From positions 66,429,816-66,493,815 of the forward strand of contig CM075768.1 in NCBI GenBank assembly GCA_037974665.1: a stretch of 64,000 nt of DNA. The letters are read 5' to 3'. The notes below the pieces were generated by a model. It did not search any database. It was not told the origin of the DNA and saw nothing but the letters and a program-made list of their open reading frames with translations. Positions 33,125 to 45,959 of this stretch are shown in pieces. Source of the stretch: Ehretia macrophylla (Eukaryota; Streptophyta; Magnoliopsida; Boraginales; Ehretiaceae). A program made the position numbers and the translations under genes. Numbering within the stretch: the first letter of the stretch is position 1; each line of letters starts with the position of its first letter.

Positions 33125-33684
33125 CCCTTTTCAATTTTTTTTGCTCCGGTTTGGGTTGCCAAGATACTTTATCCACCACATTTCTATTATCGAATCCCAC
33201 AGCACCTTAGGCAAGACAACTTCGCTTCACGTCGAGGCTGGGCCAGCAAACCGATGGCGTAAGGCCTGTGACTAGGTCTCCTTCGCTCTGGTGCCCATAA
33301 CTTTTGATCCATAAGGAGTTACGCGTCGCACAACATACCGTTGCAAAGCTCTCCGAGAGTTCTACAGTTGGGGTAGCCAGCTTGCTCACTGTGGCCATTT
33401 TTGGAGCCTAAAATCGAATGTTTTCATCAGTTTCGGGCTACTTTTCTTTCTTAGCTCTTTTTTTCTGTCCCGGATCGTATGTTTTGAGCTGTTAAAAGGA
33501 CGAAAACCTTAGTCGCGGGGCATTAGAGGGCCTTACAACGCGTTGATCTCACATCTTGCGAGAATGTTGCATTGTTGAAGCGGATGGGTTGTTGTAAAGC
33601 CCATTGTGCCTTCTGAATGGGCCATCATTGTAGGCTGGGACTGTGAAATGTTAACACATAAAGGAATTGTGCCCTCAACATGAC

Positions 33685-33802
33685 GAGTGCGATCATACCA
33701 GCACTAATGCACCGGATCCCATCAGAACTCCGAAGTTAAGCGTGCTTGGGCGAGACTAGTACAAGGATGGGTGACCCCTTGAGAAGTCCTTGTGTTGCAC
33801 CC
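33685..33802 (+). rRNA. 5S rRNA gene, diverged
   Basis: Starts GAGTGCG, with CGAGACTAGTACAAGG and CTTGAGAAGTCCTTGTG. Counterpart of 55807. Confidence 0.94.
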
Positions 33803-34362
33803 CCTTTTTCAATTTTTTTTCCTCCGGTTAGGGTTGCCAAGATACTTTATCTTCCACATTTCTATTATCGAATCCCACGGCACATTGGGCAAGACAACTT
33901 CGCTTCATGTGGAGGATGGGCCCGCAAACCGAGGGCGTAGGGCTTTTGACCACGTCTCCGTCGCTCTGGTGCCCATAACTTTGGATCCGTAAGGAGTTAC
34001 GCGGCGCATAGCATACCGTTGGAAAGCACTCCGAGAGCTCTGCGACGGGGGAAGCTAGCTTGCTCGCTTTGCCCTTTTTGGAGCCCAAAATAAAATGTTT
34101 TCATCAGTTTCGGGCCACTTTTCTAATTTTTGCTTTGTTCTCCCATCCCGGATCATACGTCGTGAGCTGTTAAAAGGACGACAAACTTACTCGCGGGACA
34201 TTAGAGGGCCCTACAATGCGTTGATATCACGTCTTGCGAGGATGCTGCGTTGTTGAAGCAGATGGGTTGTTGTTAAGCCCATTGGGCCTTCTGAATGGGC
34301 CATCTCTCTAGGCTGGGACTGTGAACCTTTAACACATAAAGGAATTGTGCCCTCAACATGAC

Positions 34363-34480
34363 AGGTGCGATCATACCAGCACTAATGCACCGGATCCCAT
34401 CAGAACTCCGAAGTTAAGCGTGCTTGGGCGACAGTAGTACTAGGATTGGTGACCCCCTGGGAAGTCCTCATGTTACACCC
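34363..34480 (+). rRNA. 5S rRNA gene, diverged
   Basis: Starts AGGTGCG, with GCGACAGTAG, GGATTGGTGACC and CATGTTACACCC. Counterpart of 56484. Confidence 0.94.
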
Positions 34481-35040
34481 CCATTTTTAATTTTTTTTCC
34501 TCCGGTTAGGCTTGCCAAGATACTTTATCCACCACATTTCTTTTATCGAATCCCAGGGCACCTTGGGCAAGACAACTTCGCTTCACGTGGAGGCTGGGCC
34601 CGAAAACCGAGAGTTTAGGGCTTGTGTCCAGGTCTCCGTCGCTCCGGTGACCATAACTTTTGATCCGTAAGGAGTTACACGGCGCACAGCATACCGTTGC
34701 AAAGCCCTCCGAGAGCTCTACGACGGGGGCAGCAAATTTGCTTGCTCTGCCCATTTTTGGTGCCCAAAATTGAACTTTTTCATTAGTTTCGAGCCACTTT
34801 TCTTATTAAGCTCTATTTTTTCGTCCCAGATCGTATGTCGTGAGCTGTTAAAAGGATGACAACCTTACTCGTGGGACATTAGAGGGCCCTACAATGCGTC
34901 GATATCACGTCTTGCTAAGATGCTGCGATGTTGAAGCGGATGGGTTGTTGTTAAGGCCATTGGGCCTTCTGATTGGGCCATCTCTCTATGCTGCGACTGT
35001 GAACCGTTAGCACATAAAGGAATTGTACCCTCAACATGAC

Positions 35041-35158
35041 GGGTGCGATCATACCATCACTAATGCACTGGATCCCATCAGAAAACCGAAGTTAAGCATG
35101 CTTGGGCGATAGTAGTACTAGGATGGGTGGCCCCCTGGGAAGTCCTCATTTTGCACCC
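35041..35158 (+). rRNA. 5S rRNA gene, diverged
   Basis: Has CCATCACT, GCACTGG, GAAAACCG, AAGCATG, GGCGATAG, GGGTGGCC and CATTTTGC. Counterpart of 57161. Confidence 0.94.
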
Positions 35159-35717
35159 CCCTTTTCAATTTTTTTTCATTCGGTTAGGGTTGCCAAGATA
35201 CTTTATCTACCACATTTCTATTATCGAATCCCATGGCACCTTGGGCAAGACAACTTTACTTCACGTGGAGGCTGGGCTCGTAAACCGAGGGCGTAGGGCT
35301 TGTGAGTAGGTCTCCGTCGCTCCGGTGCCCATAACTTTTGATCTGTAAGGAGTTACGCGGCGCACAGCATACCGTTGGAAAGCTCTCCGAGATCTCTACG
35401 ACGGGGGCAGCTTGCTTGCTCGATGAGCACTTTTTGGAGCCCAAAATTGAACATTTTCATCAGTTTCGGGCTCCTTTTCTAATTTTGCTCTGTTTTTCCA
35501 TCCCGTATCGTACGTCGCGAGCTGTTAAAAGGACGACAACCTTACTCGCGGGACATTAGAGGGCCCTACAACGCATCGATATCTCGTCTTGCGAGGATGC
35601 TGCGTTGTTGAAGCGGATAGGTTGTTGTTAAGCCTATTGGGCCTTCTTAATGGGCCATCTCTCTAGGCTGGGACTATGAACTGTTAACACATAAAGGAAT
35701 TGTGCCCTCAACATGAC

Positions 35718-35835
35718 GGGTACGATCATACCAGCACTAATGCACCGGATCGCATCAGAATTCCGAAGTTAAGCGTGCTTGGACGAGAGTACTACTAGGA
35801 TGGGTAACCCCTTGTAAAGTCCTCGTGTTGCACCC
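35718..35835 (+). rRNA. 5S rRNA gene, diverged
   Basis: Starts GGGTACG, with GATCGCATCAGAATTCCG, TGGACGAG, AGTACTACT, GGGTAACC and CTTGTAAAG. Confidence 0.94.
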
Positions 35836-36394
35836 CATTTTCAATTTTTTTTCCTCCGGTTAAGGTTGCCAAGATACTTTATCCACCACATTTCTAATAT
35901 CGAATCCCACGGCACATTGGGCAAGACAACTTCGCTTCACGTGGAGACTGGGCCCGCAAACCGAAGGCGCAGGGCTTGTGACCAAGTCTCCGTCACTCCG
36001 TTGCCCATAAATTTTAATCCGTATGGAGTTACGCTGCACACAGCATACCATTGCAAGGCTCTCCGAGAGCTCTATAACGGGGGCAACCTGCTTGCTTGCT
36101 GTACCCTTTTTTGGAGCACAAAATTGAACGTTTTCATCAGTTTTGGGCCACTTTTCTGGTTTTGCTCTATTTTTCCTTCCCATATTGTACATCCTAAGCT
36201 GCTAAAAGGATGACAACCTTACTCGCTGGAAATTAGAGGGCCCTACAACGCGTCGATATCTTGTCTTGCGAGGATGCTGCGCTGTTGAAGCGGATGGGTT
36301 GTCGTTAAGCCCATTAGGCCTTCTGAATAGGCCATCTCTCTAGGCTTGGATTGTGAACCGTTAACACATAAAGGAATTGTGCCATCAACATGAC

Positions 36395-36511
36395 GGGTGC
36401 GATCATGCCAGCACTAATGCACCAGATCCCATCAGAACTCCGAAGTTAAGCGTGCTTGGGTGAGAGTAGTGCTAGGATGGTGACCCCTTGGGAAGTCCTC
36501 GTGTTGCACCC
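36395..36511 (+). rRNA. 5S rRNA gene, diverged
   Basis: One base is missing in GGATGGTGACC. Also CATGCCAGC, CACCAGATC, GGGTGAGAG and AGTGCTAGG. Confidence 0.94.
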
Positions 36512-37070
36512 CTCTTTTCAATATTTTTTGCTCCGATTTGGGTTGCCAAGATACTTTATCCACAAAATTTCTATTATCGAATCCCACGGCACCTTGGGCA
36601 AGACAACTTCGCTTCACGTGGAGGCTGGGCCAGCAAACCGAGGCCGTAGGGCTTGTGACCTGGTCTCATTCGCTCCGGTTCCCATAACTTTTGATCCGTA
36701 AGGAGTTACGCGGCGCACAGCATACCGTTGCAAAGCTCTCCGAGAGCTCTACAACGGGGGCAGTCAGCTTGCTCGCTGTGCCCTTTTTTGGAGCCCAAAA
36801 TCGAACATTTTCGTTAGTTTTGGGGCAATTTTCTTTTTTAGCTCTATTTTTCCGTCCCGGATCGTACGTCGTGAGCTGTTAGAAGGATGACAACCTTACT
36901 CGCAGGACATTAGAGGGCCTACAATGCTTCGATAGCTCATCTTGCGAGGATGCTAGGTTGTTGAAATGAATGGGCTGTCGTTAAGCCTATTGGGCCTTCT
37001 GAATGGGCCATCTCTCTAGGTTGCGACTGTGAACCGTTAACACTTAAAGGAGTTGTGCCCTCAACTTGAC

Positions 37071-37188
37071 GGGTACGATCATACTAGCAGTAATGCACCA
37101 GATCCCATCAGAGCTCCGAAGTTAAGTGCGCTTGGGCGAGAGCAGTACTAGGATGGGTGACCCCTTATGAAGTTCTCGTGTTGTACCC
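37071..37188 (+). rRNA. 5S rRNA gene, diverged
   Basis: Starts GGGTACG, with CTAGCAGTAATGCACCAG, GAGCTCC, AAGTGCGC, GAGCAG and CTTATGAAGTTCTCGTG. The last block defines a subtype shared with 43825 and 50425. Confidence 0.94.
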
Positions 37189-37745
37189 CCCTTTTCAATT
37201 TTTTTGCTCCCGTTAGAGTTGCCAAGATATTTTATTCACCACATTTCCATTATCGAATCCCACGTCACCTTGGGCAAGACAACTTCGCTTCACGTGGAGG
37301 TTGGGCCAGCAAACCGAGGGCGTAGGGCTTGTGACCAGGTCTCCTTCGCTCCGGTGCCCATAACTTTTGATCCGTAAGGAGTTACGCGGTGCACAACATA
37401 CCGTTGCAAGGCTCACTGAGAGCTCTACAACAGGGGCAGCCAGCTTGTCGCTTAGGCCTTTTTGGATCCCAAAATTGAATGTTTTCATCAGTTTCGGGCG
37501 ACTTTTATTTTTTAGTTATGTTTTTCCGTCCCGGATCGTATGTCGTGAGCTGTTAAAAGGACGACAACCTTACTCGAGGGATATTAGAGAGCCCTACAAT
37601 GCGTCGATCTCACATCTTGCGAGGATGCTACGTTGTTTAAGCGGATAGGTTGTTGTTAAGCCCATTGGGCCTTCTGAATGGGCTATCTCTCTAGGCTGGG
37701 ACTGTGAACCGTTAACATATAAAGGAATTGTGCCCTCAACATGAC

Positions 37746-37863
37746 AGGTGCGATCAAACTAGCACTAATGCACCGAATCCCATCAGAACTCCGAAGTTAA
37801 GCGTGCTTGGGTGAGAATAGTACTAGGAAGGGTGACCCCATGAGAAGTCCTTATGTTGCACCC
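37746..37863 (+). rRNA. 5S rRNA gene, diverged
   Basis: Starts AGGTGCG, with CAAACTAGC, CACCGAATCC, GGGTGAGAATAG, GGAAGGG and CATGAGAAGTCCTTATG. Confidence 0.94.
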
Positions 37864-38422
37864 CCCTTTTCAATTTTTTTTTCCCCGGTTAGGCTTGCCA
37901 AGATGCTTTATCCACCACATTTCTATTATCCAATCCCACGACACCTTGGGCAAGACAACTTCGCTTCACGTGGAGGCTGGGCCCGCAAACCAAGGGCGTA
38001 GGGCTTGTGACCAGGTCTCTGTCGCTTCGGTGCCCATAACTTTTGATCCGTAAGGAGTTACGCAGCGCACAGCATACCGTTGGAAAGCACTCCGAGAGCT
38101 CTACGACGAGGGTAGCTATCTTGTTCGCTTTGCCATTTTTGGAGCCCAAAATCAAACGTTTTAATCAGTTTCGGGCCACTTTTCTCGTTTTACTCAGTTT
38201 TTCTTTCCCGGATCGTACGTCGTGAGTTGTTAAAAGGACGACAACCTTGCTCTCGGGACATTAGAGGGCCCTACAACTTGTCGATATCAAGTCTTGCGAG
38301 TATGCAGCGTTGTTGAAGCGGATGGGTTGTTGTTAAGCCCATTGGGCATTCTGAATGGGCCATCTCTCTAGGCTGGGACTGTGAACCGTTAACACACAAT
38401 GGAATTGTGCCCTCAACATGAC

Positions 38423-38540
38423 GGGTGCGATCATACCAGCACTAATGCACCGGAACCCATCAGAACTCCTAAGTTAAGCGTGCTTGGGCGACAGTAGTAC
38501 TAGAATGGGTGACCCCCTGGGAAGTCCTCGTGTTGCACCC
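38423..38540 (+). rRNA. 5S rRNA gene, lightly diverged
   Basis: About four changes: CCGGAACCC, CTCCTAAG, GCGACAG and CTAGAATGG. Among the closest to consensus. Confidence 0.95.
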
Positions 38541-39099
38541 CCCTTTTCAATTTTTTTTCCTACGGTTAGGCTTGCCAAGATACTTTATCTACCACATTTC
38601 TATTATCGAATCCCATGGCACCTTGGGCAAGACAACTTCGCTTTACGTGGAGGCTGGGTCCGCAAACCGAGAGCATAGGGCATGTGACCAAGTCTCCGTC
38701 GCTTCGGTGACCATAACTTTTGATCCGTAAGGAGTTACGCGGCGAACAACATACCGTTGTAAAGCTCTTTGAGAGCTCAACGACGGAGGCATCAAGCTTG
38801 CTCGCTCTGCCCTTTTTGGAGCCCAAAATCGAACGTTTTCATCCGTTTCGGGCCACTTTTCTTATTAAGCTCTGTTTTTCCATCCCGGATCATACATCGT
38901 GAGCTGTTAAAAGGACGACAACCTTACTCGAGGGACATTAAAGGGCCCTAAAATGCATCGATATCACGTCTTGCGAGGATGCTGCGTTGTTGAAGTGGAT
39001 GGGTTGTCGTTAAGCCCATTGGGCTATTTGAATGGGCCATCTCTCTTGGCTGCAACTGTGAACCGTTAACAAATAAAGGAATTGCTCCCTCAACATGAC

Positions 39100-39217
39100 G
39101 GGTGTGATCATACCAGCACTAATGCACCGAATCCCATCAGAACTCCGAAGTTAAGCGTGTTTGGGCGAGAGTAGTACTAGGATGGGTGACCCCCTAGGAA
39201 GTCCTCGTGTTGCTCCC
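39100..39217 (+). rRNA. 5S rRNA gene, diverged
   Basis: Starts GGGTGTG, with CACCGAATCC, GTGTTTGGG, CCCTAGG and TTGCTCCC. Confidence 0.94.
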
Positions 39218-39776
39218 CCATTTTCAAGTTTTTTTCCTCCGATTAGGGTTGCCAATATACTTTATCCACCACATTTCTATTATCAAATCCCAGGGCACAA
39301 TGGGCAAGACAACTTCGCTTTACGTGGAGGTTGGGCACGCAAACCGAGGGCGTAGGGCCTGTGACTAGGTCTCCGTCGCTCCGGTGACCATAACTTTTGA
39401 TCCATAAGAAGTTACGCAGCGCACAGCATACCGTTGGAAAGTACTCCGAGAGCTCTACGATGGGGGCAGCAAGCTTACTCGTTGTACCCTTTTTGGAGCC
39501 CAAAATCGATCGTTTTGATCAGTTTTGGGCAACTTTTTTGATTTTGCTCAGTTTTTCTGTCTCGGATCGTGCGTCGTAACCCGTTAAAAGTACGACAACC
39601 TTAGTCATGGGACATTAGAGGGCCCTACAACGCGTCAATATCACGTCTTGCGAGGATGCTGCGCTGTTGAAGCGGATGGGTTGTTGTTAAGCCCATTGGA
39701 CCTTCTGAATGGGCCATCTCTCTAGGCTGGGACTGTGAACCGTTAACACATAAAGGAGTTGTGCCCCCAACAAGAC

Positions 39777-39894
39777 GGGTGCAATCATACCAGCACTAAT
39801 GCACCGGATCCCATCAGAACTCCGAAGTTAAGTGTGCTTGGGCGAGAGTAGTACTAAAATGAGTGCCCCCCTGGTAAGTTCTCGTGTTGCACCC
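39777..39894 (+). rRNA. 5S rRNA gene, diverged
   Basis: Starts GGGTGCAATC, with AAGTGTGC, CTAAAATGAGTGCCC, CTGGTAAG and TTCTCGTG. The box C region is altered. Confidence 0.94.
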
Positions 39895-40454
39895 CCTTTT
39901 CAATTTTTTTTTTCTCCAGTTAGGGTTGCCAAGATACTTTATCCACCACATTTCTATTATCGAATCCCACGGCACCTTGGGCAAGACAACTTTGCTTCAC
40001 TTGGAGGCTGGGCCAGCAAACCGAGGGCATAGGGCTTGTGACTAGGTCTCCTTTGCTCCGGTGCCCATAACTTTTGATCCGTAAGGAGTTACGCGGTGCA
40101 TAGCATACCGTTGCAAAGCTCTCCGAGTGCTCTACAATAGGGGCAGCCAGCTTGCTCGCTGTGGCCTTTTTTTTAGCCCAAAATCGAACATTTTCATTAG
40201 TTTCGGGCCACTTTTCTTTTTTAGCTCTTTTTTCCCGTCCCGGATCGCATGTCGTGACCTGTTAAAACGATGACAACCTTACTTGTGGGACATTAGCGTG
40301 CCCTACAATGTGTCGATCTCACATCTTACGACGATGCTGCGTTGTTGAAGCGGATGGGTTGTTGTTAAGCCCATTGGGCCTTCTAAATGGGCCATCTCTC
40401 TAGGCTGGGACTGTGAACCGTTAACACATAAAGGAATTGTGCCCTCAACATGAC

Positions 40455-40572
40455 TGGTGCGATCATACCAGCACTAATGCACCGGATCCCGTCAGAACTC
40501 CGAAGTTAAGCGTGCTTGGGCGAGAGTAGTAATAGGATGGGTGACCCCCTGAGAAGTCCTTGTGTTGCACCC
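40455..40572 (+). rRNA. 5S rRNA gene, diverged
   Basis: Starts TGGTGCG, with CCCGTCAG, AGTAATAGG and CTGAGAAGTCCTTGTG. Confidence 0.94.
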
Positions 40573-41131
40573 CCCTTTTAATTTTTTTTTGCTATGATTA
40601 GGGTTGCCAAGATACTTTATCCTCCACATTTCTATTATCAAATCCCACGGTTCCTTGCGCAAGACAACTTCGTTTCACGTGGAGGCTGGGCCCGCAAACC
40701 GATGGCGTAGGACTTGTGACTAGGTCTCCATCGCTCTGGTGCCCATAACTTTTGATCTGTAAGGAGTTACGCGGGGCACAGCATACCGTTGGAAACCACT
40801 CCGAGAGCTCTACGATGGGGGTAGAAAATTGCTTGCTCTGCCCATTTTTGGAGCCCAAAATCGAACATTTTCATCAGTTTCAGTCCACTTTTCTTATTAA
40901 GCTCTGTTTTTTAGTCCCAGATCGTACGTCGTGAGCTGTTAAAAGGACGAAAACCTTATTCACGGGACATTAGAGGGCCCTACAACGCGTCAATATCAAT
41001 TCTTGCGAGGATGCACCGTTGTTAAAGCAGATGGGTTGTTGTTAGGCCCAATAGGCCTCCTAAATGGGCCATCTCTCTAGGCTGCGACTGTGAATCAATA
41101 ACACATAAAGGAATTGTACCCTCAACATGAC

Positions 41132-41249
41132 GGGTGCGATCATACTAGCACTAATACAACGGATCCCATCAGAACTCCGAAGTTAAGCGTGCTTGGGCGA
41201 GAGTAGTACTAGGATGGGTGACCCCCTAGGAAGTCCTCGTGTTGCACCC
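41132..41249 (+). rRNA. 5S rRNA gene, lightly diverged
   Basis: About four changes: ATACTAGC, AATACAACGG and CCCTAGG. Counterpart of 47718. Confidence 0.95.
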
Positions 41250-41807
41250 CCTTTTTAATTTTTTTCCCACCGGTTAGGTTTGCCAAGATACTTTATCCAC
41301 CACATTTCTATTATCGAATCCCACGGCACATTGGGCAAGACAACTTCGCTTTACGTGGAGGTTGGGCCTACAAACCGAGGGCGTAGAGCTTGTGACTAGG
41401 TCTCCGTCGCTCCGGTGCCCATAACTTTTGATCCGTAAGGAGTTACGCGGTGCACAACATACCGTTGGAAAGCACTCAGAGAGCTCTGCGATGGGGGCAG
41501 CAAGCTTGCCCGCTTTGCCCGTTTTGGAGCCCAAAATTGAACGTTTTCATCAGTTTCGGTCCACTTTTCTAATTTTGCTCCATTTTTTCATCTCAGATCG
41601 TACATCGTGAGCTGTTAAAAGGACGAAAACCTTACTCACGGGACATTAGAGGGCCCTACAACACGTCGATATCTCGTCTTGCGAGGATGCTTGGTTTTTG
41701 AAGTCGATGGGTTGTCGTTCAGCCCATTGGGCCTTCTGAATGGGCCATCTCTCTAGGCTGGGACTGTGAATAGTTAACACATAAAGGAGTTGTGCCCTCA
41801 ACATGAC

Positions 41808-41925
41808 GGGTGCGATCATACCAGCACTAATGCACCGGATCGCATCAGAATTCCGAAGTTAAGCGTGCTTGGGCGAGAGTACTACTAGGATGGGTGACCC
41901 CTTGGAAAGTCCTCGTGTTGCACGC
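41808..41925 (+). rRNA. 5S rRNA gene, diverged
   Basis: Has GATCGCATCAGAATTCCG, AGTACTACT, CTTGGAAAG and GCACGCC. Confidence 0.94.
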
Positions 41926-42485
41926 CTCTTTTCAATTTTTTTTCCTTCGGTTAGGGTTACCAAGATACTTTATCCACCACATTTCTAATATCGAATCCCA
42001 CGGCACATTAGGCAAGACAACTTCGCTTCACGTGGAGGCTGGGCCCGCAAACCGAAGGCGCATGGCTTGTGACCAAGTCTCCGTCACTCCGTTGCCCATA
42101 AATTTTGATCCGTATGGAGTTACGCCGCACACAGCATACCATTGCAAGGCTCTCCGAGAGCTCTATAACGGGGGCAACCTGCTTGCTTGCTGTGCCCTTT
42201 TTTGGAGCCCAAAATCGAACATTTTCATCAGTTTCGGGCAACTTTTCTGATTTTGCTCTGTTTTTCCGTCCCATATTGTACATCGTAAGCTGCTAAAAGG
42301 ATGACAACCTTACTCGCAGGACATTAGAGGGCCCTACAATGCGCCGATATCACGTCATGCGAGGATGCTGCGTTGTTGAAACGGATGGGTTGTCGTTAAG
42401 TCCATTGCGCCTTCTGAATGGGCCATCTCTCTAGGCTGGGACAGTGAACCGTTAACACATAAAGGAATTGTGCCATCAACATGAT

Positions 42486-42603
42486 GGGTGCGATCATACC
42501 AGCACAAATGCACCGGATCCCAACAGAACTCCGAAGTTAAGCGTGCTTGGGTGAGAGTAGTAGTAGGATGGGGGACCCCCTGGGAAGTCCTCGTGTTCCC
42601 CCC
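42486..42603 (+). rRNA. 5S rRNA gene, diverged
   Basis: Has AGCACAAATG, CCCAACAG, GGGTGAGAG, AGTAGTAGG, GGGGGACC and a C-only 3' end (GTGTTCCCC). Confidence 0.93.
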
Positions 42604-43149
42604 CCCTTTTCAATTTTTTTTGCTCCGATTAGGGTTGCCAAGATACTTTATCCGCCAAATTTCTATTATCAAATCCCACGGCACCTTGGGCAAGACAACT
42701 TCGCTTCACGTGGAGGCCGAGCCAGCAAACTGAAGGCGTAAGGCTTGTGACCAGGTCTCATTCACTCCGGTGCACATAACTTTTGATCCGTAAGGAGTTA
42801 CGCTGCGCACAGCATACCGTTGCAAAGCTCTCCAAGAGCTCTACAATGGGGGTAGTTAGCTTGCTCGCTGTCCCCTTTTTTGGAGCCCAGAATCGAACGT
42901 TTTCATTAGTTTCGGGCCAATTTTCTTTTTTAGCTCTATTTTTCCGTCCCGGATCGTACGTCGTGAGCTTTTAGAAGGATGACAACCTTACTCGCGGGAC
43001 ATTAGAGCGCCTACAATGCGTCGATATCTCGTCGTGCGAGGATGCTGGGTTGTTGAAGTGGATGGGTTGTCGTTAAGCCCATTGGGCCATCTCTCTAGGC
43101 GGATACTGTGAACCTTTAACACATAAAGGAATTGTGCCCTCAACATGAC

Positions 43150-43267
43150 GGGTGCAGTCATACCAGCACTAATGCACCGGGTCCCATCAGAACTACGATG
43201 TTAAGCGTGCTTGGGCCAGAGTAGTACTAGGATGGGTGACCCCTTGGGAAGTCCTCGTGTTGCACCC
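43150..43267 (+). rRNA. 5S rRNA gene, diverged
   Basis: Starts GGGTGCAGTC, with CCGGGTCCC, CTACGATG and GGGCCAGAG. Confidence 0.94.
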
Positions 43268-43824
43268 CCTTTTTCAATTTTTTTCCTTCGGTTAGGGTTG
43301 CCATGACCCTTTATCCACCACATTTCGATTATCGAATCCCACGGCACCTGGGGGAAGACAACTTCGCTTCACGGGGAGGATGGGCGCGCAAACCGAGGGT
43401 GTAGGGCTTGTGACCACGTCTCCGTCGCTCCGGTGCCCATAACTTTTGATCCATAAGGTGTTACTTGGTGCACAGCATAACATTGGAAAGCACGCCTAGA
43501 GCTCCACGACGGGGCAGCTAACTTGCTCACTGTGCCCTTTTTGGAGCCCAAAATTGAACGTTTTCATCAGTTTCGGGTCACTTTTCTTATTTAGCACTAT
43601 TTTTTCATCCCGGATCGTACGTCGTGAGCTGTTAAAAGGACGACAACCTTACTGGTCGGACATTAGTGGGCCCTACAACGTGTCGAGATCTCGTCTTACA
43701 AGGATGCTGGGTTGTTGAAGCGGATGGGCTGTCGTTAAGCCTATTGGGCCTTTTGAATGGGCCATCTCTCTAGGTTGCGACTGTGAACCGTTAACACATA
43801 AAGGAGTTGTACCCTCAACATGAC

Positions 43825-43942
43825 GGGTACGATCATACCAGCACTAATGCACCGGATCCCATCAGAGCTCCGAAGTTAAGTGTGCTTGGGCGAGAGCAGT
43901 ACTAGGATGGGTGACCCCTTATGAAGTTCTCGTGTTGTACCC
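43825..43942 (+). rRNA. 5S rRNA gene, diverged
   Basis: Subtype shared with 37071 and 50425: GGGTACG start, GAGCTCCG, AAGTGTGC, GAGCAG, CTTATGAAGTTCTCG and TTGTACCC. Confidence 0.94.
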
Positions 43943-44503
43943 CCATTTTCAATTTTTTTTTGCTCCCGTTAGAGTTGCCAAGATATTTTATTCACCACAT
44001 TTCTATTATCGAATCAAACGTCACCTTGGGCAAGGCAACTTCACTTCACGTGGAAGCTGGGCCAGCAAACCGAGGGCGTAGGGCTTGTGACCAGGTCTCC
44101 TTCGCTCCGGTGCCCATAACTTTTGATCCGTAAGGAGTTACGCGACGCACAACATACCGTTGCAAAGCTCACTGATAGCTCTACAACAAGGGCAGCCAGC
44201 TTGCTCACTTATGCCTTTTTTGGATCCCAAAATCGAACGTTTTCATCAGTTTCGGGCCACTTTTATTTTTTAGCTCTGTTTTTCGGTCCCGGATCGTATG
44301 TCTTGAGCTATTAAAAGGACGACAACCTTACTCGAGGGACATTAGAGAGCCCTACAATGCGTCGATCTCACATCTTGCGAGGATGCTACGTTGTTGAAGC
44401 GGATGGGTTGTTGTTAAGCCCATTGGGCCTTCTGAATGGGCTATCTCTCTAGGCTGGGACTATGAACCGTTAACATATAAAGGAATTGTAGCCTCAACAT
44501 GAC

Positions 44504-44621
44504 AGGTGCGATCATACTAGCACTAATGCACCGGATCCCGTCAGAACTCTGAAGTTAAGCGTACTTGGGCGAGAGTAGTACTAGGATGGTTGACCACATG
44601 AGAAGTCCTTGAGTTGCACCC
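44504..44621 (+). rRNA. 5S rRNA gene, diverged
   Basis: Starts AGGTGCG, with ATACTAGC, CCCGTCAG, CTCTGAAG, GCGTACTTGG, GGTTGACCACATGAG and CTTGAG. Confidence 0.93.
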
Positions 44622-45179
44622 CCCTTTTCAATTTTTTTCCTCCGGTTAGGGGTGCCAAGATACTTTATCCTCCACATTTCTATTATCGAATCCCACGACA
44701 CCTTAGGCAAGACAACTTCGCTTCACGTGGAGACTGGGCCCGCAAACCGAGGGCGGAGGTCTTATGACCAGGTCTCTGTCGCTTCAGTGCCCATAACTTT
44801 TGATCCGTAAGGAGTTACTCGGCGCACAGCATATCGTTGGAAAGCCCTCTGAGAGCTCTAGGACGAGGGTAGCTATCTTGCTCGCTTTGCCATTTTTGGA
44901 GCCCAAAATCGAACGTTTTAATCAGTTTCGGGCCACTTTTCTCGTTTTGCTCAGTTTTTCTTTCCCGGATTGTACGTCGTGAGCTGTTAAAAGGACGACA
45001 ACCTTTCTCTCGGGACATTAGAGGGCCCTACAACGTGTCAATATCACGTATTGCGAGTATGCGGCGTTGTTGAAGCGGATGGGTTGTTGTTAAGCCCAAA
45101 GGGCCTTCTGAATGGGCCATCTCTCTAGGCTGGGACTGTGAACCGTTAACACATAATGGAATTGTGCCCTCAACATGAC

Positions 45180-45297
45180 GGGTGCGATCATACCAGTACT
45201 AATGCACCGGAACCCATCAGAACTCCTAAGTTAAGCGAGCTTGGGCGACAGTAGTACTAGAATGGGTGACCCCCTGGGAAGTCCTCGTGTTGCACCC
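45180..45297 (+). rRNA. 5S rRNA gene, diverged
   Basis: Has CCAGTACT, CCGGAACCC, CTCCTAAG, GCGAGCTTGG, GCGACAG and CTAGAATGG. Confidence 0.94.
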
Positions 45298-45841
45298 CCC
45301 ATTTCAATTTTTTTTCCTCCGGTTAGGCTTGCCAAGATACTTTATCCACCACATTTCTATTATCGAATCCCATGGCACCTTGGGCAAGACAACTTCGCTT
45401 CACGTGGAGGCTGGGCCCGCAAACCGAGAGCGTAGGGCATGTGACCAAGTCTCAGTACTTTTGATCCGTAAGGAGTTACGCGGCGAATAGCATACCATTG
45501 TAAAGCTCTCAGAGAGCTCTACGACGGGGACAGCCAGCTTGCTTGCTCTGCCAATTTTTGGAGCCCAAAATCGAACGTTTCGATCAGTTTCAAGCCACTT
45601 CTGTTATTAAACACTGTTTTTCCGTCCCGGATCGTATGTCGTGAGCTGTTAAAAGGACGACAACCTTACTCGCAGAACATTAGAGGGACCTACAACACGT
45701 CGATATCACGTCTTGCGAGGATGCTGCATTGTTGAAGCGGATGGGTTGTCGTTAAGCCCATTGGGCCTTCTGAATGGGCCATTTCTCTAGGCCGGGACTG
45801 TGAACCGTTAACACATAAAGGAATTGTGCCCTCAACATGAC

Positions 45842-45959
45842 TGGTGCGATCATACCAGCACTAATGCACCGGATCCCATCAGAACTCTGAAGTTAAGCGT
45901 GCTTGGGCTAGAGTAGTACTAGGATGGGTGACCCCCTGGGAAGTCATCGTGTTGCACCC
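45842..45959 (+). rRNA. 5S rRNA gene, lightly diverged
   Basis: About four changes: TGGTGCG start, CTCTGAAG, GGGCTAGAG and GTCATCGTG. Confidence 0.95.

Larger units (their letters stand above)
33685..35717 (+). repeat. Duplicated 5S block, left copy
   Basis: Three units (33685, 34363, 35041) share rare gene and spacer variants with units at 55807, 56484 and 57161. Offsets are 22,122, 22,121 and 22,120 bp. Examples are GAGTGCG with CTTGTG, GGATTGGT, and GGGTGGCC with CCTCAT. Confidence 0.82.
35718..41807 (+). repeat. About ten-unit 5S higher-order repeat, copy I (nine units)
   Basis: Genes 35718 to 41132. Variant by variant they match genes of copy II: 35718 with 41808 (GATCGCATCAGAATTCCG), 36395 with 42486, 37071 with 43825 (CTTATGAAGTTCTCG), 37746 with 44504, 38423 with 45180 (GCGACAG), and 41132 with 47718 (AATACAACGG). 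One unit (counterpart of 43150) is missing, so the period here is about 6.09 kb before it and 6.76 kb after it. Confidence 0.83.
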